58,135 nt of DNA. Source: Bacillota bacterium (lineage in GTDB: Bacteria; Bacillota; Clostridia; Peptostreptococcales; Anaerovoracaceae). Below, piece by piece: positions 1 through 10,000 of the stretch (its first letter is position 1; each line of letters begins with the position of its first letter). The position numbers and the translations under genes were made by a program. The stretch spans positions 1 through 58,135 of the forward strand of contig JAQXQE010000020.1 of NCBI GenBank assembly GCA_029101005.1, in the 5' to 3' direction. The notes beneath the pieces were generated by a model. It worked only from the letters and a program-made list of their open reading frames with translations. It did not search any database and had not been told where the DNA came from.

Positions 1-134
1 GATGGTTGACGGTTTTATTGACGGATGCGAAATCCAAAAAGAGCCACGCCAGACCAATCACTCTCCTTATCGTAAAAAAATAAGTGCAAGTTTCCAAGTA
101 TCAATTCGATACCTGTTACTTACACTTCTATGGT
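1..134. other. Left-edge stretch with no recognised gene
   Basis: I see no gene I can support here. A 64-codon open frame crosses it but has no ribosome site and no recognisable protein, and it runs through the rqcH terminator. It may be the far side of an intergenic region whose next gene lies outside the window. Confidence 0.4.
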
Positions 135-164
135 ACAAAAAGAGCGGTCGATTGACCGCTCTTT
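135..164 (-). terminator. Intrinsic terminator of rqcH
   Basis: A perfect 11-bp inverted repeat (AAAGAGCGGTC, loop GATT, GACCGCTCTTT) sits just past the rqcH stop. On the minus strand the stem is followed by a T run, as expected for a Rho-independent terminator. Confidence 0.8.
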
Positions 165-173
165 GCTTATGCG

Positions 174-1853
174 TTATTTGTCCTGTGGAAGCTTAGGCTC
201 GATGTATACGGTTCTGTTGTGAGTGAAGATTACATAGCCTGGCTTCGAACCGTTCGGCTTCTTGATATATCTGACAGGTACGTAGTCGACTGGAACCTGT
301 GCCGAATTCTTCGCCTTGCTGTGGTAGGCAGCGAGGGCAGCCGCTTCATAGATTATCTCTGCTGGTAGGTCGTCCACTGTTCTTCCGTCTTCGAGTCTGA
401 GAAGCACGTGTGAACCAGGGATGTCCTTGGTGTGCATCCAGACGTCAGTCTTTGATGCGAACTTCATAGTGAGCCAGTCGTTCTCGTTGTTATTTCTTCC
501 TACGTATACCTCAGTTCCATCAGATAGTGTATAGCGGATAGGTGAAGGCTTGCTCTTCTTGCGAGGGAAGCCGTTCTTCTTGCGGAAGCGAACATAGCCT
601 GTATCCTGAAGCTCGTCCTTGATGATGTCGAGTTCCTCTTCTGTACCTGCCGAATCTACAGCATGAAGTACGGATTCAAGGTACAGAATGTCCTGCTCGT
701 TATCTTCGAGCTGAGCCTGCTTCTCGTGGATGGCAGTTCTCGCCTTGGAATACTTCTTGAAATACTTCTGGGCATTCTTAGAAGCTGAGAGCTTCTCATC
801 CAGAGGAATAGTGATCGGATTGCCGTCGTAGTAATTGATGACCTCAACTGAGCGTGAACCAGGCTTGATGAGGTGGATATTGGCAGTTAGAAGTTCTCCG
901 TAGAGTCTGTACTTGTCAGAACCCTCTGCAGCGAGAAGATCCTCGCCGAGTTTCTTCTTCTTAAGGAGAGCCTTGTCGAGAGCAGCCTGTACAGTCCTCT
1001 TGAGAGGCATGGACTTCTGCTTGAACATATTCGAACTTTCTCTGTTGAAGAAGTAGAACTCAACCGCCTCGCTGATTGAATCGAAGAAGCGCTCCTCAAG
1101 ACCCTCATACTCGCTGAGTGTTGTGAGGTGGAACTCGCGCGGAGTTCCCTGCTCATCAATATAGACTCTGCCACGCGCAGCACCGGTCTCAATCTCATTG
1201 AGTATCTCAGAAAGCCTTGCGTGCACAGAAGTACCGTTCAGGAGCTCTCTTGCGATAGCAGGTGAGATGCCGCCCACAGCCATAGTGAGAAGCTTAGCCT
1301 CATCTGGAAGCTCACTCTCCGCTTCTATATTCTTGAATGGGAGCTTGTCCTGTGCTGGAGGATACTTGTAGATTATGCCAGGCAGGAGCTGTCTGTATCG
1401 ATTAACATCAATTGAGATGCGCTTGATGGTGTCGATGATCTTGCCAGATTCGATGTCTATGAGTATGATGTTCGAGTGCTTGCCCATGATCTCGATGATG
1501 AGCCTTTTGCACACGTCAAAACCGAGTTCGTTCTGCGCCTCGATGTCTATCTCGATGATACGCTCGGACTCGTACTGTCTTACGTCGGTAATTCGGCCGC
1601 CCTGCAGGTGCTTACGCATGAGCATACAGAAAGTCGGAGGCTGCTGCGGATTCTGATACTTGTTGTCCGTCAGGCAGAGTCTCGCTGACTGGCTGTTGCA
1701 TGAAGCGAAGAGCTTAACATTGCCGCTCTTGGTGTGAATCTGAAGCAGCAGTTCTTCGTTGCCGGGCTGATATACCTTCTCAATCTTACCGAGCTTCAAT
1801 CTCTCGCGAAGCTCGCATGTTATTCCATATGTAATAATTCCGTCAAATGCCAT
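174..1853 (-). CDS. rqcH: RqcH/FbpA-type NFACT protein (ribosome quality control)
   Basis: The protein is 559 residues, close to bacterial RqcH. In the family it binds the obstructed 50S subunit with its peptidyl-tRNA and recruits tRNA-Ala to add a C-terminal Ala tail that marks the nascent chain for proteolysis. The N-terminus MAFDGIITYGI fits the NFACT-N domain, a charged coiled coil lies in the middle, and the C-terminal NFACT-R domain shows DVWMHTKDIPGSHV near residue 460. I chose the start at 1853 because family proteins begin at MAFDG; an in-frame ATG at 1901 would add 16 unrelated residues. No good Shine-Dalgarno precedes 1853, so the start is a family-based choice. The gene is divergent from yicC. 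Older annotations call this fibronectin-binding protein. Confidence 0.88.
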   Translation of the reverse strand: MAFDGIITYGITCELRERLKLGKIEKVYQPGNEELLLQIHTKSGNVKLFASCNSQSARLCLTDNKYQNPQQPPTFCMLMRKHLQGGRITDVRQYESERIIEIDIEAQNELGFDVCKRLIIEIMGKHSNIILIDIESGKIIDTIKRISIDVNRYRQLLPGIIYKYPPAQDKLPFKNIEAESELPDEAKLLTMAVGGISPAIARELLNGTSVHARLSEILNEIETGAARGRVYIDEQGTPREFHLTTLSEYEGLEERFFDSISEAVEFYFFNRESSNMFKQKSMPLKRTVQAALDKALLKKKKLGEDLLAAEGSDKYRLYGELLTANIHLIKPGSRSVEVINYYDGNPITIPLDEKLSASKNAQKYFKKYSKARTAIHEKQAQLEDNEQDILYLESVLHAVDSAGTEEELDIIKDELQDTGYVRFRKKNGFPRKKSKPSPIRYTLSDGTEVYVGRNNNENDWLTMKFASKTDVWMHTKDIPGSHVLLRLEDGRTVDDLPAEIIYEAAALAAYHSKAKNSAQVPVDYVPVRYIKKPNGSKPGYVIFTHNRTVYIEPKLPQDK

Positions 1854-1893
1854 GCAATTAATATAACATTCGAAGCCACTCGCTTCAAGTCTG

Positions 1894-1923
1894 TTCGACA
1901 AGAGGCGTCCAAAGTGATATACT
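1894..1923 (+). promoter_or_regulatory. Promoter upstream of yicC
   Basis: TTCGAC at 1894-1899, an 18-base spacer and TATACT at 1918-1923, preceded by TGA, form an extended -10 promoter. It fires across the rqcH 5' end. The following leader can fold GGAAG with CTTCC before the yicC ribosome site. Confidence 0.55.
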
Positions 1924-1988
1924 TATACAACCACGGAAGGAAAGGGGCAGGGGGCCCGAGTAGTCGCTTCCGAGAAAGAGGAAATAAT

Positions 1989-2879
1989 ATGATTAAGAGT
2001 ATGACAGGCTTCGGTAGAGGCCAGTATACAGACGAGATCAAGACTGTCACAGTTGAGATCAAGGCTGTTAACCACCGTTACTGTGATATCTATGTTAAGA
2101 TGCCTCGTAAGTATGCATTCGCAGAAGAGGCAATCAAGGCGGAGATTAAGAAGAATCTTTCTAGGGGCAAAATCGAAGTTGGTGTCAACGTAGACGTTTT
2201 CGGTGCTAGCGATACTGATGTTAGACTCGATAAGGAGCTCGCTAAGAAGTACTACAACGCGCTGAAGGAACTCGACAGAGAGTTCGGATTCGCTGCTGTT
2301 AACGGACTCAGCCTTTCACTTCTCGCTAAGATGCCTGATGTAATCAAGACAGCACCTGCAGAGGAGGACGAGGAGGCTATGCTCAGAGCACTGCTCGACG
2401 CTACTTCAAAGGCAGCGGATGACATCTGCTCAATGAGAGAGGTAGAGGGTGCTAAGCTTGCTGCTGACCTTGAGATGAGAGCTGATATCATCGATGATAT
2501 AAGAGCGAGAATCAGCGAGAGAGCACCTGAGATTGAGGCAGAGTACGCTGCTAAGCTCAAGACAAGAATCGAGGAGCTTCTCGACGGAACTGTTGAGATG
2601 CCACAGGATAGAATCGCACTTGAGGCGGCTATCTTCGCAGATAAGGCTAACATCACAGAGGAACTGATACGTCTCGAGAGCCACATCTCTCAGCTGAGAG
2701 CTTTTCTCAAGACAGAGAATGAGGCTATCGGTAAGAAGATAGACTTCCTGATTCAGGAGATGAACAGAGAGGCTAACACTATCGGTTCTAAGTCGAACGA
2801 CAAGGAGATTACCAGCATGGTGCTCGACCTCAAGGCTGAGATAGAGAAAATCAGAGAACAGGTGCAGAATATCGAGTAA
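1989..2879 (+). CDS. yicC: YicC family endoribonuclease
   Basis: The 296-residue protein begins MIKSMTGFGRG, the hallmark start of the YicC family, and contains VEIKAVNHRYCDI near residue 25. The C-terminal DUF1732-like part carries IDFLIQEMNREANTIGSK, also typical. E. coli YicC is known as an endoribonuclease acting on small RNA; that function is carried over by family only. The start is set by GAAAGAGGAA about seven bases upstream and by the conserved N-terminus; the open frame extends further 5' but that part is unlike the family. gmk and rpoZ follow, the usual Firmicutes order, although remA, often found between yicC and gmk, is absent. Confidence 0.9.
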   Translation: MIKSMTGFGRGQYTDEIKTVTVEIKAVNHRYCDIYVKMPRKYAFAEEAIKAEIKKNLSRGKIEVGVNVDVFGASDTDVRLDKELAKKYYNALKELDREFGFAAVNGLSLSLLAKMPDVIKTAPAEEDEEAMLRALLDATSKAADDICSMREVEGAKLAADLEMRADIIDDIRARISERAPEIEAEYAAKLKTRIEELLDGTVEMPQDRIALEAAIFADKANITEELIRLESHISQLRAFLKTENEAIGKKIDFLIQEMNREANTIGSKSNDKEITSMVLDLKAEIEKIREQVQNIE

Positions 2880-2881
2880 TG

Positions 2882-2890
2882 TGATATAAT
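2882..2890 (+). promoter_or_regulatory. Extended -10 promoter before gmk
   Basis: TGATATAAT lies directly after the yicC stop, 27 bases before gmk. The TG one base ahead of a perfect TATAAT suggests that gmk-rpoZ can be transcribed independently of yicC. No clear -35 is seen. Confidence 0.5.
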
Positions 2891-2916
2891 TATTCGGTTG
2901 AATATAAGGAGGAAAG

Positions 2917-3540
2917 ATGAGTAATCATCAGAGAGGCAAGCTCTATGTAATATCGGGTCCATCGGGAACCGGCAAGGGCACTATCTGTAAGGAACTTACA
3001 GCTAGAGGCGCTATGGATATCTCGATATCTATGACTACTAGAAACCCAAGACCGGGCGAGGTGGACGGCAAGGACTATTTCTTCGTAACTCACGAGGAGT
3101 TCGAGAAGGCAATCGCTGAGGGCAAGATGCTCGAGTATGCGAACGTCTTTGATAATATCTACGGTACTCCTAAGGAGGCTGTGATTCAGAGGCTCGAGAG
3201 AGGAAGGAATGTGATTCTTGAGATTGATGTTCAGGGAGGACTTCAGGTTAAGCAGTCGATGCCGGAGGCAGTGCTGATTTTCATTCTGCCACCAAGTCTG
3301 GCCGTTCTCAGAGAAAGACTGGTTGGAAGACAGACTGATACGCCGGAGGTTATCGAGAAGAGACTTGCTGAAGCAATCAACGAGATCAAACTACTCGGAG
3401 AGTACGACTACTATGTAGTCAACGACGTGCTTGAAGATGCAGTTAATGATGTTAAAGGAATCGTCGCTGCAGAGGCGAGACGAGTTCCAGATAAGGTTAA
3501 GCCGATTATCGGCAAGTACGAGAGAGAGAAAGGGGAATAA
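2917..3540 (+). CDS. gmk: Guanylate kinase
   Basis: At 207 residues this is the normal size for guanylate kinase, which phosphorylates GMP to GDP with ATP in purine nucleotide synthesis. The P-loop GPSGTGKGT is at residues 14-22, followed by the GMP-binding TTRNPRPGEVDGKDYFF segment and DVQGG for magnesium and nucleotide. The ribosome site AAGGAGGAAAG is strong. rpoZ begins two bases after the stop, so the two are co-transcribed, a common pairing. Confidence 0.96.
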   Translation: MSNHQRGKLYVISGPSGTGKGTICKELTARGAMDISISMTTRNPRPGEVDGKDYFFVTHEEFEKAIAEGKMLEYANVFDNIYGTPKEAVIQRLERGRNVILEIDVQGGLQVKQSMPEAVLIFILPPSLAVLRERLVGRQTDTPEVIEKRLAEAINEIKLLGEYDYYVVNDVLEDAVNDVKGIVAAEARRVPDKVKPIIGKYEREKGE

Positions 3541-3542
3541 TA

Positions 3543-3743
3543 ATGCTTCTACAGCCAGCAGTTAAAGAACTTCAGAAGAGAACTGATTCAAAGTATACAC
3601 TTGTTACTCTTACTGCTAAGAGAGCAAGAGACATCATCGATGGCAAGCCAATCCTCACAGAGGAGGCTATGGAGAGACCTGTTAGCCAGGCCGCTAAGGA
3701 GTTAGTTCAGGATCTCATCTCTTACAAGAGAACTGAAGAGTAA
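3543..3743 (+). CDS. rpoZ: RNA polymerase omega subunit
   Basis: A 66-residue protein with the omega core: YTLVTLTAKRARDI near residues 19-32 matches the conserved helix (LVxxxAKRAR) that clamps the beta-prime subunit, and a second conserved part reads PVSQAAKELVQDLI. Omega helps assemble RNA polymerase and in many bacteria contributes to ppGpp binding. It lies two bases after gmk and is followed by a terminator. Confidence 0.93.
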   Translation: MLLQPAVKELQKRTDSKYTLVTLTAKRARDIIDGKPILTEEAMERPVSQAAKELVQDLISYKRTEE

Positions 3744-3765
3744 TTTATTATGCATTATGCGAAAT

Positions 3766-3792
3766 GGAAACTGTAACGGTTTCCTTTTTCTT
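3766..3792 (+). terminator. Terminator after rpoZ
   Basis: GGAAAC and GTTTCC form a short stem followed by TTTTTC. It ends the yicC-gmk-rpoZ transcript before the next gene, whose ribosome site overlaps the end of the T run. Confidence 0.65.
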
Positions 3793-3809
3793 TTGAGGTA
3801 GGAAGAAGA

Positions 3810-5360
3810 ATGGGCGACAAGGCTGTTGCTACAACTAAATACGCTCTTCTCAGCAGGAATCCGGAGGGAAGTATATCGGTCAAGGCCTTCGATAAGCTAG
3901 GCGGAATCGATTACGACTGCATCAGGATAGAGAACAAGGCGGATATTGAAGCTGCACTTAAGGATGAATCCTATGGCGGCTATCTTGTTGCGAATCCATT
4001 CAAGGATGCAGTAGTGGAGCTTTGCGATGAGTTGAGCGATGCGGCAACAACAATCGGCGGAGTTACCACCATTCTAAGAAGAGAGGACGGAAGCCTTCTC
4101 GGCTGTAACTTTGATATGCAAAGCTTCGTGTCTCTGATTCCTGAAGATGTAGATGGGTGGAAGGCTGTCATCCTCGGAACTGGAGTTGCTGCGAGAACGG
4201 CAGCCGCAGGCCTGTTGGTACTCGGAGCAAAGCCTATTATCCACGTTGCAGATAATCCTGATGAAGCAGTGACCTATTTCGATGAGGAACAGGTAATCAC
4301 ATATAACGAACTTCGTTATCATAAGGATGCCAAGATAATGGTCAATGCTACAGAGATAGGAAGATATCCGCGCAACGGAGTATCGCCTCTCGATGGCAAG
4401 ATGATCAAGATGAGCGCATTCAGACAGCTCGAGCTAGCAATCGACATGAACCACAATCCTAGCCGAACCAAGTTCCTTCAGGATGCCGAGCGCTGTGCAG
4501 GCAAGGAGAACAAGCTCGTAATTCAGAAGCTTGTCGGCAATCTCACAGACCGTATCCGCGGAGTAAGACATACTGGCTTCCACAAGTCGGCGAGCGAAAA
4601 TCTGCATTCCACTAGCCGCGTCTACACCCACTCGGGAATGGACATGGTCGTAAGACAGATAATGTACTCTAGAGAACTCTGGAGAGGCAACAATCCGCTG
4701 AATATCAGCACAGATGAGGTTGTTCAGCTCAAGCGAGAGCTTCTCGAAGACCAGATCAATGTAGTACTCATCGGAATGCCTGGAAGTGGCAAGTCATCAA
4801 TCGCCAAGATGATGGCGAAAGAGACACGAAGAGAGTTCATAGATGTAGACCGCATCACAGAGCGCCTGATGGGCGACAAGATAGCTAACGCTCTGGTCGA
4901 TGAAGAACGAGGCGAAGCCTACGTCAGAGAGTACGAGACACAGGCTATTAGAGAAGCCTGCAGTCACAGCCGCTGCATCATAGCCACTGGAGGCGGTGCA
5001 GTTCTAAGACCAGTCAATAGAGATATCATCCGAGAGAACGGCTGCGTCGTATATATCAGAAGACCGCTCGATCAGCTCTCTCTCAAGAACAGGCCGCTCA
5101 GCCAGAAGAAGGGCGTTGAGAATCTCTATAAGGAGAGAGTAGGCCTATACTACAAGGCGGCGGACGTAGTCGTAACGAATTCCTATACCTTCGGCGAGAC
5201 AGTCGACAAGAACGGTGGCAAGAATTCGTACACTTATGACCTCAAGCGCTTTGCTTACAAGGTAATTCGCGCATCTTATGCTAAGCTCGACGATATGATC
5301 GCAATGCATTCGTATAAGTACGAGCAGGCAGATAAGCATCGTAAGAAGCGCTCGAAATAG
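3810..5360 (+). CDS. Shikimate dehydrogenase-like/shikimate kinase fusion
   Basis: This 516-residue protein joins two shikimate-pathway domains. Residues 1 to about 300 resemble AroE: an S-I-S near residue 23 may stand for the shikimate-binding serines, NPFK places the catalytic-type lysine at residue 65, NFDMQSF keeps the conserved aspartate, VILGTGVAARTAA is the dinucleotide-binding loop and NATEIGRYP matches the NATPLG motif. Residues from about 317 are shikimate kinase: Walker A GMPGSGKS at 322-329, DVDR for shikimate, and ATGGGAV. The AroE half is divergent from classical enzymes, so activity is uncertain. The product would turn 3-dehydroshikimate into shikimate 3-phosphate. aroD, which makes 3-dehydroshikimate, lies at 38,144. 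Confidence 0.82.
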   Translation: MGDKAVATTKYALLSRNPEGSISVKAFDKLGGIDYDCIRIENKADIEAALKDESYGGYLVANPFKDAVVELCDELSDAATTIGGVTTILRREDGSLLGCNFDMQSFVSLIPEDVDGWKAVILGTGVAARTAAAGLLVLGAKPIIHVADNPDEAVTYFDEEQVITYNELRYHKDAKIMVNATEIGRYPRNGVSPLDGKMIKMSAFRQLELAIDMNHNPSRTKFLQDAERCAGKENKLVIQKLVGNLTDRIRGVRHTGFHKSASENLHSTSRVYTHSGMDMVVRQIMYSRELWRGNNPLNISTDEVVQLKRELLEDQINVVLIGMPGSGKSSIAKMMAKETRREFIDVDRITERLMGDKIANALVDEERGEAYVREYETQAIREACSHSRCIIATGGGAVLRPVNRDIIRENGCVVYIRRPLDQLSLKNRPLSQKKGVENLYKERVGLYYKAADVVVTNSYTFGETVDKNGGKNSYTYDLKRFAYKVIRASYAKLDDMIAMHSYKYEQADKHRKKRSK

Positions 5361-5371
5361 TATCGCAAGAT

Positions 5372-5399
5372 AAAACCACGGGACGTCTCGTGGTTTTTT
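5372..5399. terminator. Bidirectional terminator
   Basis: AAAACCACG and CGTGGTTTT form a 9-bp stem ending in T runs on both strands. It sits between the converging aroE/K-like fusion gene and gpmI and can serve both. Confidence 0.8.
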
Positions 5400-5430
5400 G
5401 CTTGCGTAATTATATTCGTAAGATGCGGGG

Positions 5431-6948
5431 CTATATCAGCACATCGCCCTCCATACCCGCAGGAACCTCGAGACCCATCAGAGTCAGGAGTGTTGGTGCG
5501 ATATCTGCGAGCTTACCGCAGTCCTTATTGAACTTCGCTGGCTCATTGCAGATGTGGCAGAGCGGAACTCTTGATACTGAATGCTTAGTTACGACATTGT
5601 CCTTGTCATCGAGCATGTAGTCCGCATTGCCGTGATCAGCTGTGAGCAGAATCTGACCGTCCTTAGCGAGAATAGCATCAGCGATCTGACCAACGAGTCC
5701 GTCGAGTGTCTCGATTGCCTGAACCGCTGCATCGAATACACCTGTATGTCCTACCATATCAGGATTTGCAAAATTCAGGATATACAGATCGTAATTATCC
5801 TCGGCAATCTGCTCGAGAACCTTCTCTGTTACTTCGGGTGCACTCATCTCAGGCTTGAGGTCATATGTCTCAACCTTAGGTGAAGGAATGAGAATTCTGT
5901 CCTCGCCCGGATTAGGCTCCTCAACACCACCGTTGAAGAAGAAAGTAACGTGAGCGTATTTCTCAGTCTCAGCAATTCGAAGCTGCTTGAGACCTGCCTT
6001 TGCGATAGTGCCGCCGAGAGTTGTCTCTACATCTTCTGGTGGGAAGGCAACGAGCACGTTAGGCATGGTAGCATCGTACTCAGCCATGCACACGAAAGTG
6101 AGATTCTCGTACTTCTTCTTTCTGTCGAAGCCGTCGAATTCTGTATCCACAAGAGCTCTTGTGATCTCACGGGCTCTGTCTGGTCTGAAGTTGATGAAGA
6201 CGAATGAATCACCGTCCTCTACAGGCTTGGCATCCACGATAGTTGGCTGCAGGAACTCATCGGTCTCGTCCTTAGCATATGACTGATCAACTGCTTCCTT
6301 GGCACTAGCAGCTGTGAGGCCCTTGCCGAGAGTGAGTGCATCGTATGCGCGAACGAGTCTCTCCCAGCGCTTATCTCTATCCATTGCATAGAAACGGCCG
6401 GAGATTACGCCGATCTTGCCGAGTCCGATCTCAGCCATATACGCCTCAAGCTCTTCAAGATATGTCATAGCACTCTTAGGCGGAACATCTCTTCCATCAA
6501 GCCAGCAGTGAACATATACTTCCTCAACATCCTTCATCTTAGCCATCTTGATAACAGCCTTGAGGTGGTCGATGTGGCTGTGAACTCCGCCATCTGAGAG
6601 CAGACCCATGATATGAAGCGCGTGGCCTGAAGCCGCGTTCTCCATAGCCTTGAGCATAGCCTCGTTCTCGAAGAACTTGCCTGACTCGATTGAGCGTGTG
6701 ATCTTAAGAAGGTTCTGGTAGATGATGCTTCCAGCTCCGATGTTGAGATGGCCTACCTCGGAATTACCCATCTGGCCAGCTGGCAGACCAACGTCAACGC
6801 CGCTTGCCTCAAGGGTGATCATAGGATATTCAGACATGATTGCATCGAGGCGTGGCTTGTTTGCTGCGGCGATTGCATTGCCGTGCTCCTCATTGCGGAT
6901 TCCGTAGCCGTCGAGAATCATGAGCATAGTCGGTTTGTGTTTAATCAT
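5431..6948 (-). CDS. gpmI: 2,3-bisphosphoglycerate-independent phosphoglycerate mutase
   Basis: At 505 residues this is the full iPGM length. It interconverts 3- and 2-phosphoglycerate in glycolysis using two manganese ions. D13 in ILDGYG and S63 in GQMGNSEVGH, the phosphoserine nucleophile, are present, as are WLDGRD near residue 150 and the C-terminal metal motif LLTADHGNAD. The ribosome site GGAGG lies seven bases upstream of the ATG. The gene is divergent from addA and converges on the fusion gene. Together with gap it covers lower glycolysis, though the two are not one operon here. Confidence 0.96.
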   Translation of the reverse strand: MIKHKPTMLMILDGYGIRNEEHGNAIAAANKPRLDAIMSEYPMITLEASGVDVGLPAGQMGNSEVGHLNIGAGSIIYQNLLKITRSIESGKFFENEAMLKAMENAASGHALHIMGLLSDGGVHSHIDHLKAVIKMAKMKDVEEVYVHCWLDGRDVPPKSAMTYLEELEAYMAEIGLGKIGVISGRFYAMDRDKRWERLVRAYDALTLGKGLTAASAKEAVDQSYAKDETDEFLQPTIVDAKPVEDGDSFVFINFRPDRAREITRALVDTEFDGFDRKKKYENLTFVCMAEYDATMPNVLVAFPPEDVETTLGGTIAKAGLKQLRIAETEKYAHVTFFFNGGVEEPNPGEDRILIPSPKVETYDLKPEMSAPEVTEKVLEQIAEDNYDLYILNFANPDMVGHTGVFDAAVQAIETLDGLVGQIADAILAKDGQILLTADHGNADYMLDDKDNVVTKHSVSRVPLCHICNEPAKFNKDCGKLADIAPTLLTLMGLEVPAGMEGDVLI

Positions 6949-6983
6949 ATATAACCTCCATCTGTGGATATATTCTCCCAGTT

Positions 6984-6992
6984 ATTATACCA
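6984..6992 (-). promoter_or_regulatory. Extended -10 promoter of gpmI
   Basis: Read on the minus strand, TGGTATAAT (the -10 proper at 6984-6989) lies about 36 bases before the gpmI start. No good -35 is seen. The addA start lies about 55 bases to the other side, so the two genes share a compact divergent control region. Confidence 0.5.
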
Positions 6993-7041
6993 CAGCTCCT
7001 TCGAACTAGCATTGACAGGCTGTATATTGTACAATTCTGGT

Positions 7042-10000
7042 ATGGGTAAGATAAGTTATACAGACGAACAGAAACAGGCAATAGATACTTTAGACAGAAG
7101 TATACTCGTTGCTGCGGCGGCAGGTTCCGGCAAGACGGCGGTCCTGATACAGCGTATCGTGAACATCATCCTTCAGGGCAAGGCGGACGTTGACGAGATG
7201 CTTATCGTGACTTTTACCAACGCGGCTGCTGCCGAGATGAGAACTAAGCTCTCTCGCGAGATAAGAAAGCGCATGAAAGAAGACCCTGATAGCAGGGCTA
7301 TGCTCAACGAGCAGTTGGACAAGCTCTTCAAGGCGTATATCTCCACATTCAACAGCTTCGCCAACAGAATCATCAAGGAGTTCTTCTATCTGATTGATAT
7401 GGAACCTAACTTCAGAATATGCGACGAAACTGAAGCTATTATGATGAAGAATGAGGCGATTGACCAGCTCTTCGAGGAGGCTTTCGAGAATGACAATCTG
7501 ATCGAAGGCGGCTCTTTCCGTGACTTCCTCAGACTGTACAGCGGAGATCGAAATGAGGATACAATCAAGGGTGAGATCATAGCGGCATATGACAAGCTGA
7601 GAACTATGCCGGATTACTTCGAGTGGGCGAGAAATAGCCTCTCGGCTCTTGATATGGATAAGGAGACTTTCCTCAAGAGCGAGACGGGACAATATCTCGA
7701 GGCTGAGTGCAAGGCTGCTGTCGACAAGGCAATAGTTGGCATGGAGTACATACAGTGCCTTTTCTCTGATGAGGGCGTAGAGAAGCTCTACGAGGAGAAG
7801 TTCCAGTCTGAGTACGACAGCATGATAGCGGTGCGCGACAGCCTGACAAGGGACTGCTTTGATCCGGATATTCTCAACACGGTCGAATTCGTTCGTGCAC
7901 CTTCAAGTGTCAAGGCGGCCTACAAAGATGGCTATGCTATGATCAAGGATGAGGTCAAGGAAGTAAGGGACGCATATAAGAAAAGCTTCTTGTCTATTAG
8001 GGATGAGTTCTTCTATCCTGATCTTGAGACCAGACTCGAGGAGATGAGGTGCAGTGGCAAATACACAGCCTACTATCTCAACCTGCTCGAGGCTTTCGAG
8101 TGCAGATATCAGGCAATTAAGAAGGATGGCGGCTTAATCGACTTCGGAGATGCGGAGCACACAGCTGCGAGAATCCTCAAGGACGATGATGTTGCGGCAA
8201 CTCTCCGCAACAGATTCAAGTACATCTTCATCGACGAGTACCAGGATACAAACAATATTCAGGAGGCGCTGATCGGAAGAATCGCGCGCGCTGATAACGT
8301 CTTCAAGGTTGGCGACGTGAAGCAGAGCATCTACAGATTCAGACTCGCCGAGCCGGCGATTTTCCAGGAGACATACAGAGAATATTCGGACGAGGCCAAC
8401 GCTGACGCCATCGCAATTGACCTCAACAAGAACTTCCGCTGCAATCCTCGCAGTGTCGACTACATCAACGCTGTCTTCGAGGAGATCATGCCAGGCTACG
8501 ATGATGCGGCAAGGCTCTATGCGGGAGTAGATTCCTGCCCAGCCGAGTTCGACTTCGTGCCTGAGGTCCACGTCCTGCTGAATGGTGATCAGACTGAGTA
8601 TGCTAGCGAAGAGGAAGATGAAGACAATCTCGAGGCTATGGACGGCGAGTTCATCGAGGAAGAGGCTGATGAGGAGATCAGACAGCTCTCTGTTGTCGAG
8701 GCTGAGGCCGAGTACGTGGCTGCAGAGGTCGGCAAGCTGCTCGGAACTGAGTTCTTCGACACTGCTACGGGCGAGCGACGCAAGGTTCAGGCGAGGGATA
8801 TCGTTATTCTTCTCCGCAAAATGAAAAACAAGGGTGACCGCTATGCGGCGGCTCTCCGTGCTCTCGATGTGCAGACTTATGTAGAGGACGACGAGAATTA
8901 CTACGACACGATTGAGATAAGACAGGCGCAGTCTCTTCTCATGACTATAGACAATTTCAAGCGAGACGTGCCACTGATTGCGACACTACACTCGCAGATC
9001 TTCAAATTCGGTGCTGATGAACTTGCAACTATCCGTGCTGAGCACAAGGCAATGCTTCGCGAGTCTAAGCAGAGCACTCGCAATATCCCATACTGGCGTG
9101 CAGTCAAGTGGTACGCTTCTTATGGTAAGGATGCTTCGATTCAGGAGAAGCTTATCAGTGCTATCCAGACTCTGGAGTACTGGAAGGAACTCTCTGCGAT
9201 GATGCCACTTTCGGATTTCATCTGGAAGGTTATCACCGAGTCGGACTTCTATCTCTATGTGGGTGCGATGTCCGACGGCAGCAGACGACAGGCTAACCTC
9301 AGAGCTCTCGCTGACAGGGCTGCGGCCTTCGCCAAGGACAGCATTGTGTCACTCAGTGATTTCATCAGATACCTTGAGATTCTCAAGGGCCGCAAGGTTG
9401 ACAGCGGTCAGGCTGGAATGGTCGGCAAGGATGACGATGTTGTGCGCATCCAGACAATCCACAAGAGTAAAGGTCTCGAGTATCCATTTGTAATAATTGC
9501 GGGACTCGGGACTAAGTTCCGCACAGACAATATCAGCAAGGGCTTCATGCTCGACACCAAGCTCGGCGTTGGTCTCTCATATGTGAGCCCTGACAAGAAG
9601 TTCTGGCGTGCAACTATACGCCAGCGAATGATGTTCGAGAAGGGCATCCGCGAGAGCATGGAAGAGGAGCTTAGAGTGCTCTATGTTGCTATGACTAGAG
9701 CCCGCAACAAGCTGATCCTCGTTGGTACTATCAAGGGTGAGCTTCAGACTTTGCTTGCAGATGAGACTGGTTGCAAGTGCTTCTACGAGCTTATGGGCAG
9801 CAGGCTAAGCACCAAGTTCAATCATCTGGAGATTGCTGATCTCAACAGAGAGGGCGCATACAGAAGCAGAAGCAAGGCGTCTAATGTGATTGAGAACTGC
9901 ATGCCTTCTGAGTCTGTGCTTGCGGATGAGACTGTTGCTGCAGAGGTTGCCAGAAGACTCGACTACAGCTATCCGACTGCTAAGCTTGAACTCAAGGCAA

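Noticed and set aside
7012-7035. TTGACA and TACAAT as the addA promoter
   Set aside because: The spacing is only 12 bases, too short for a normal sigma-A promoter. The real addA promoter is unclear.
6964-7041. Upstream extension of the addA frame to 6964
   Set aside because: It covers the divergent gpmI promoter region and is unlike AddA N-termini.
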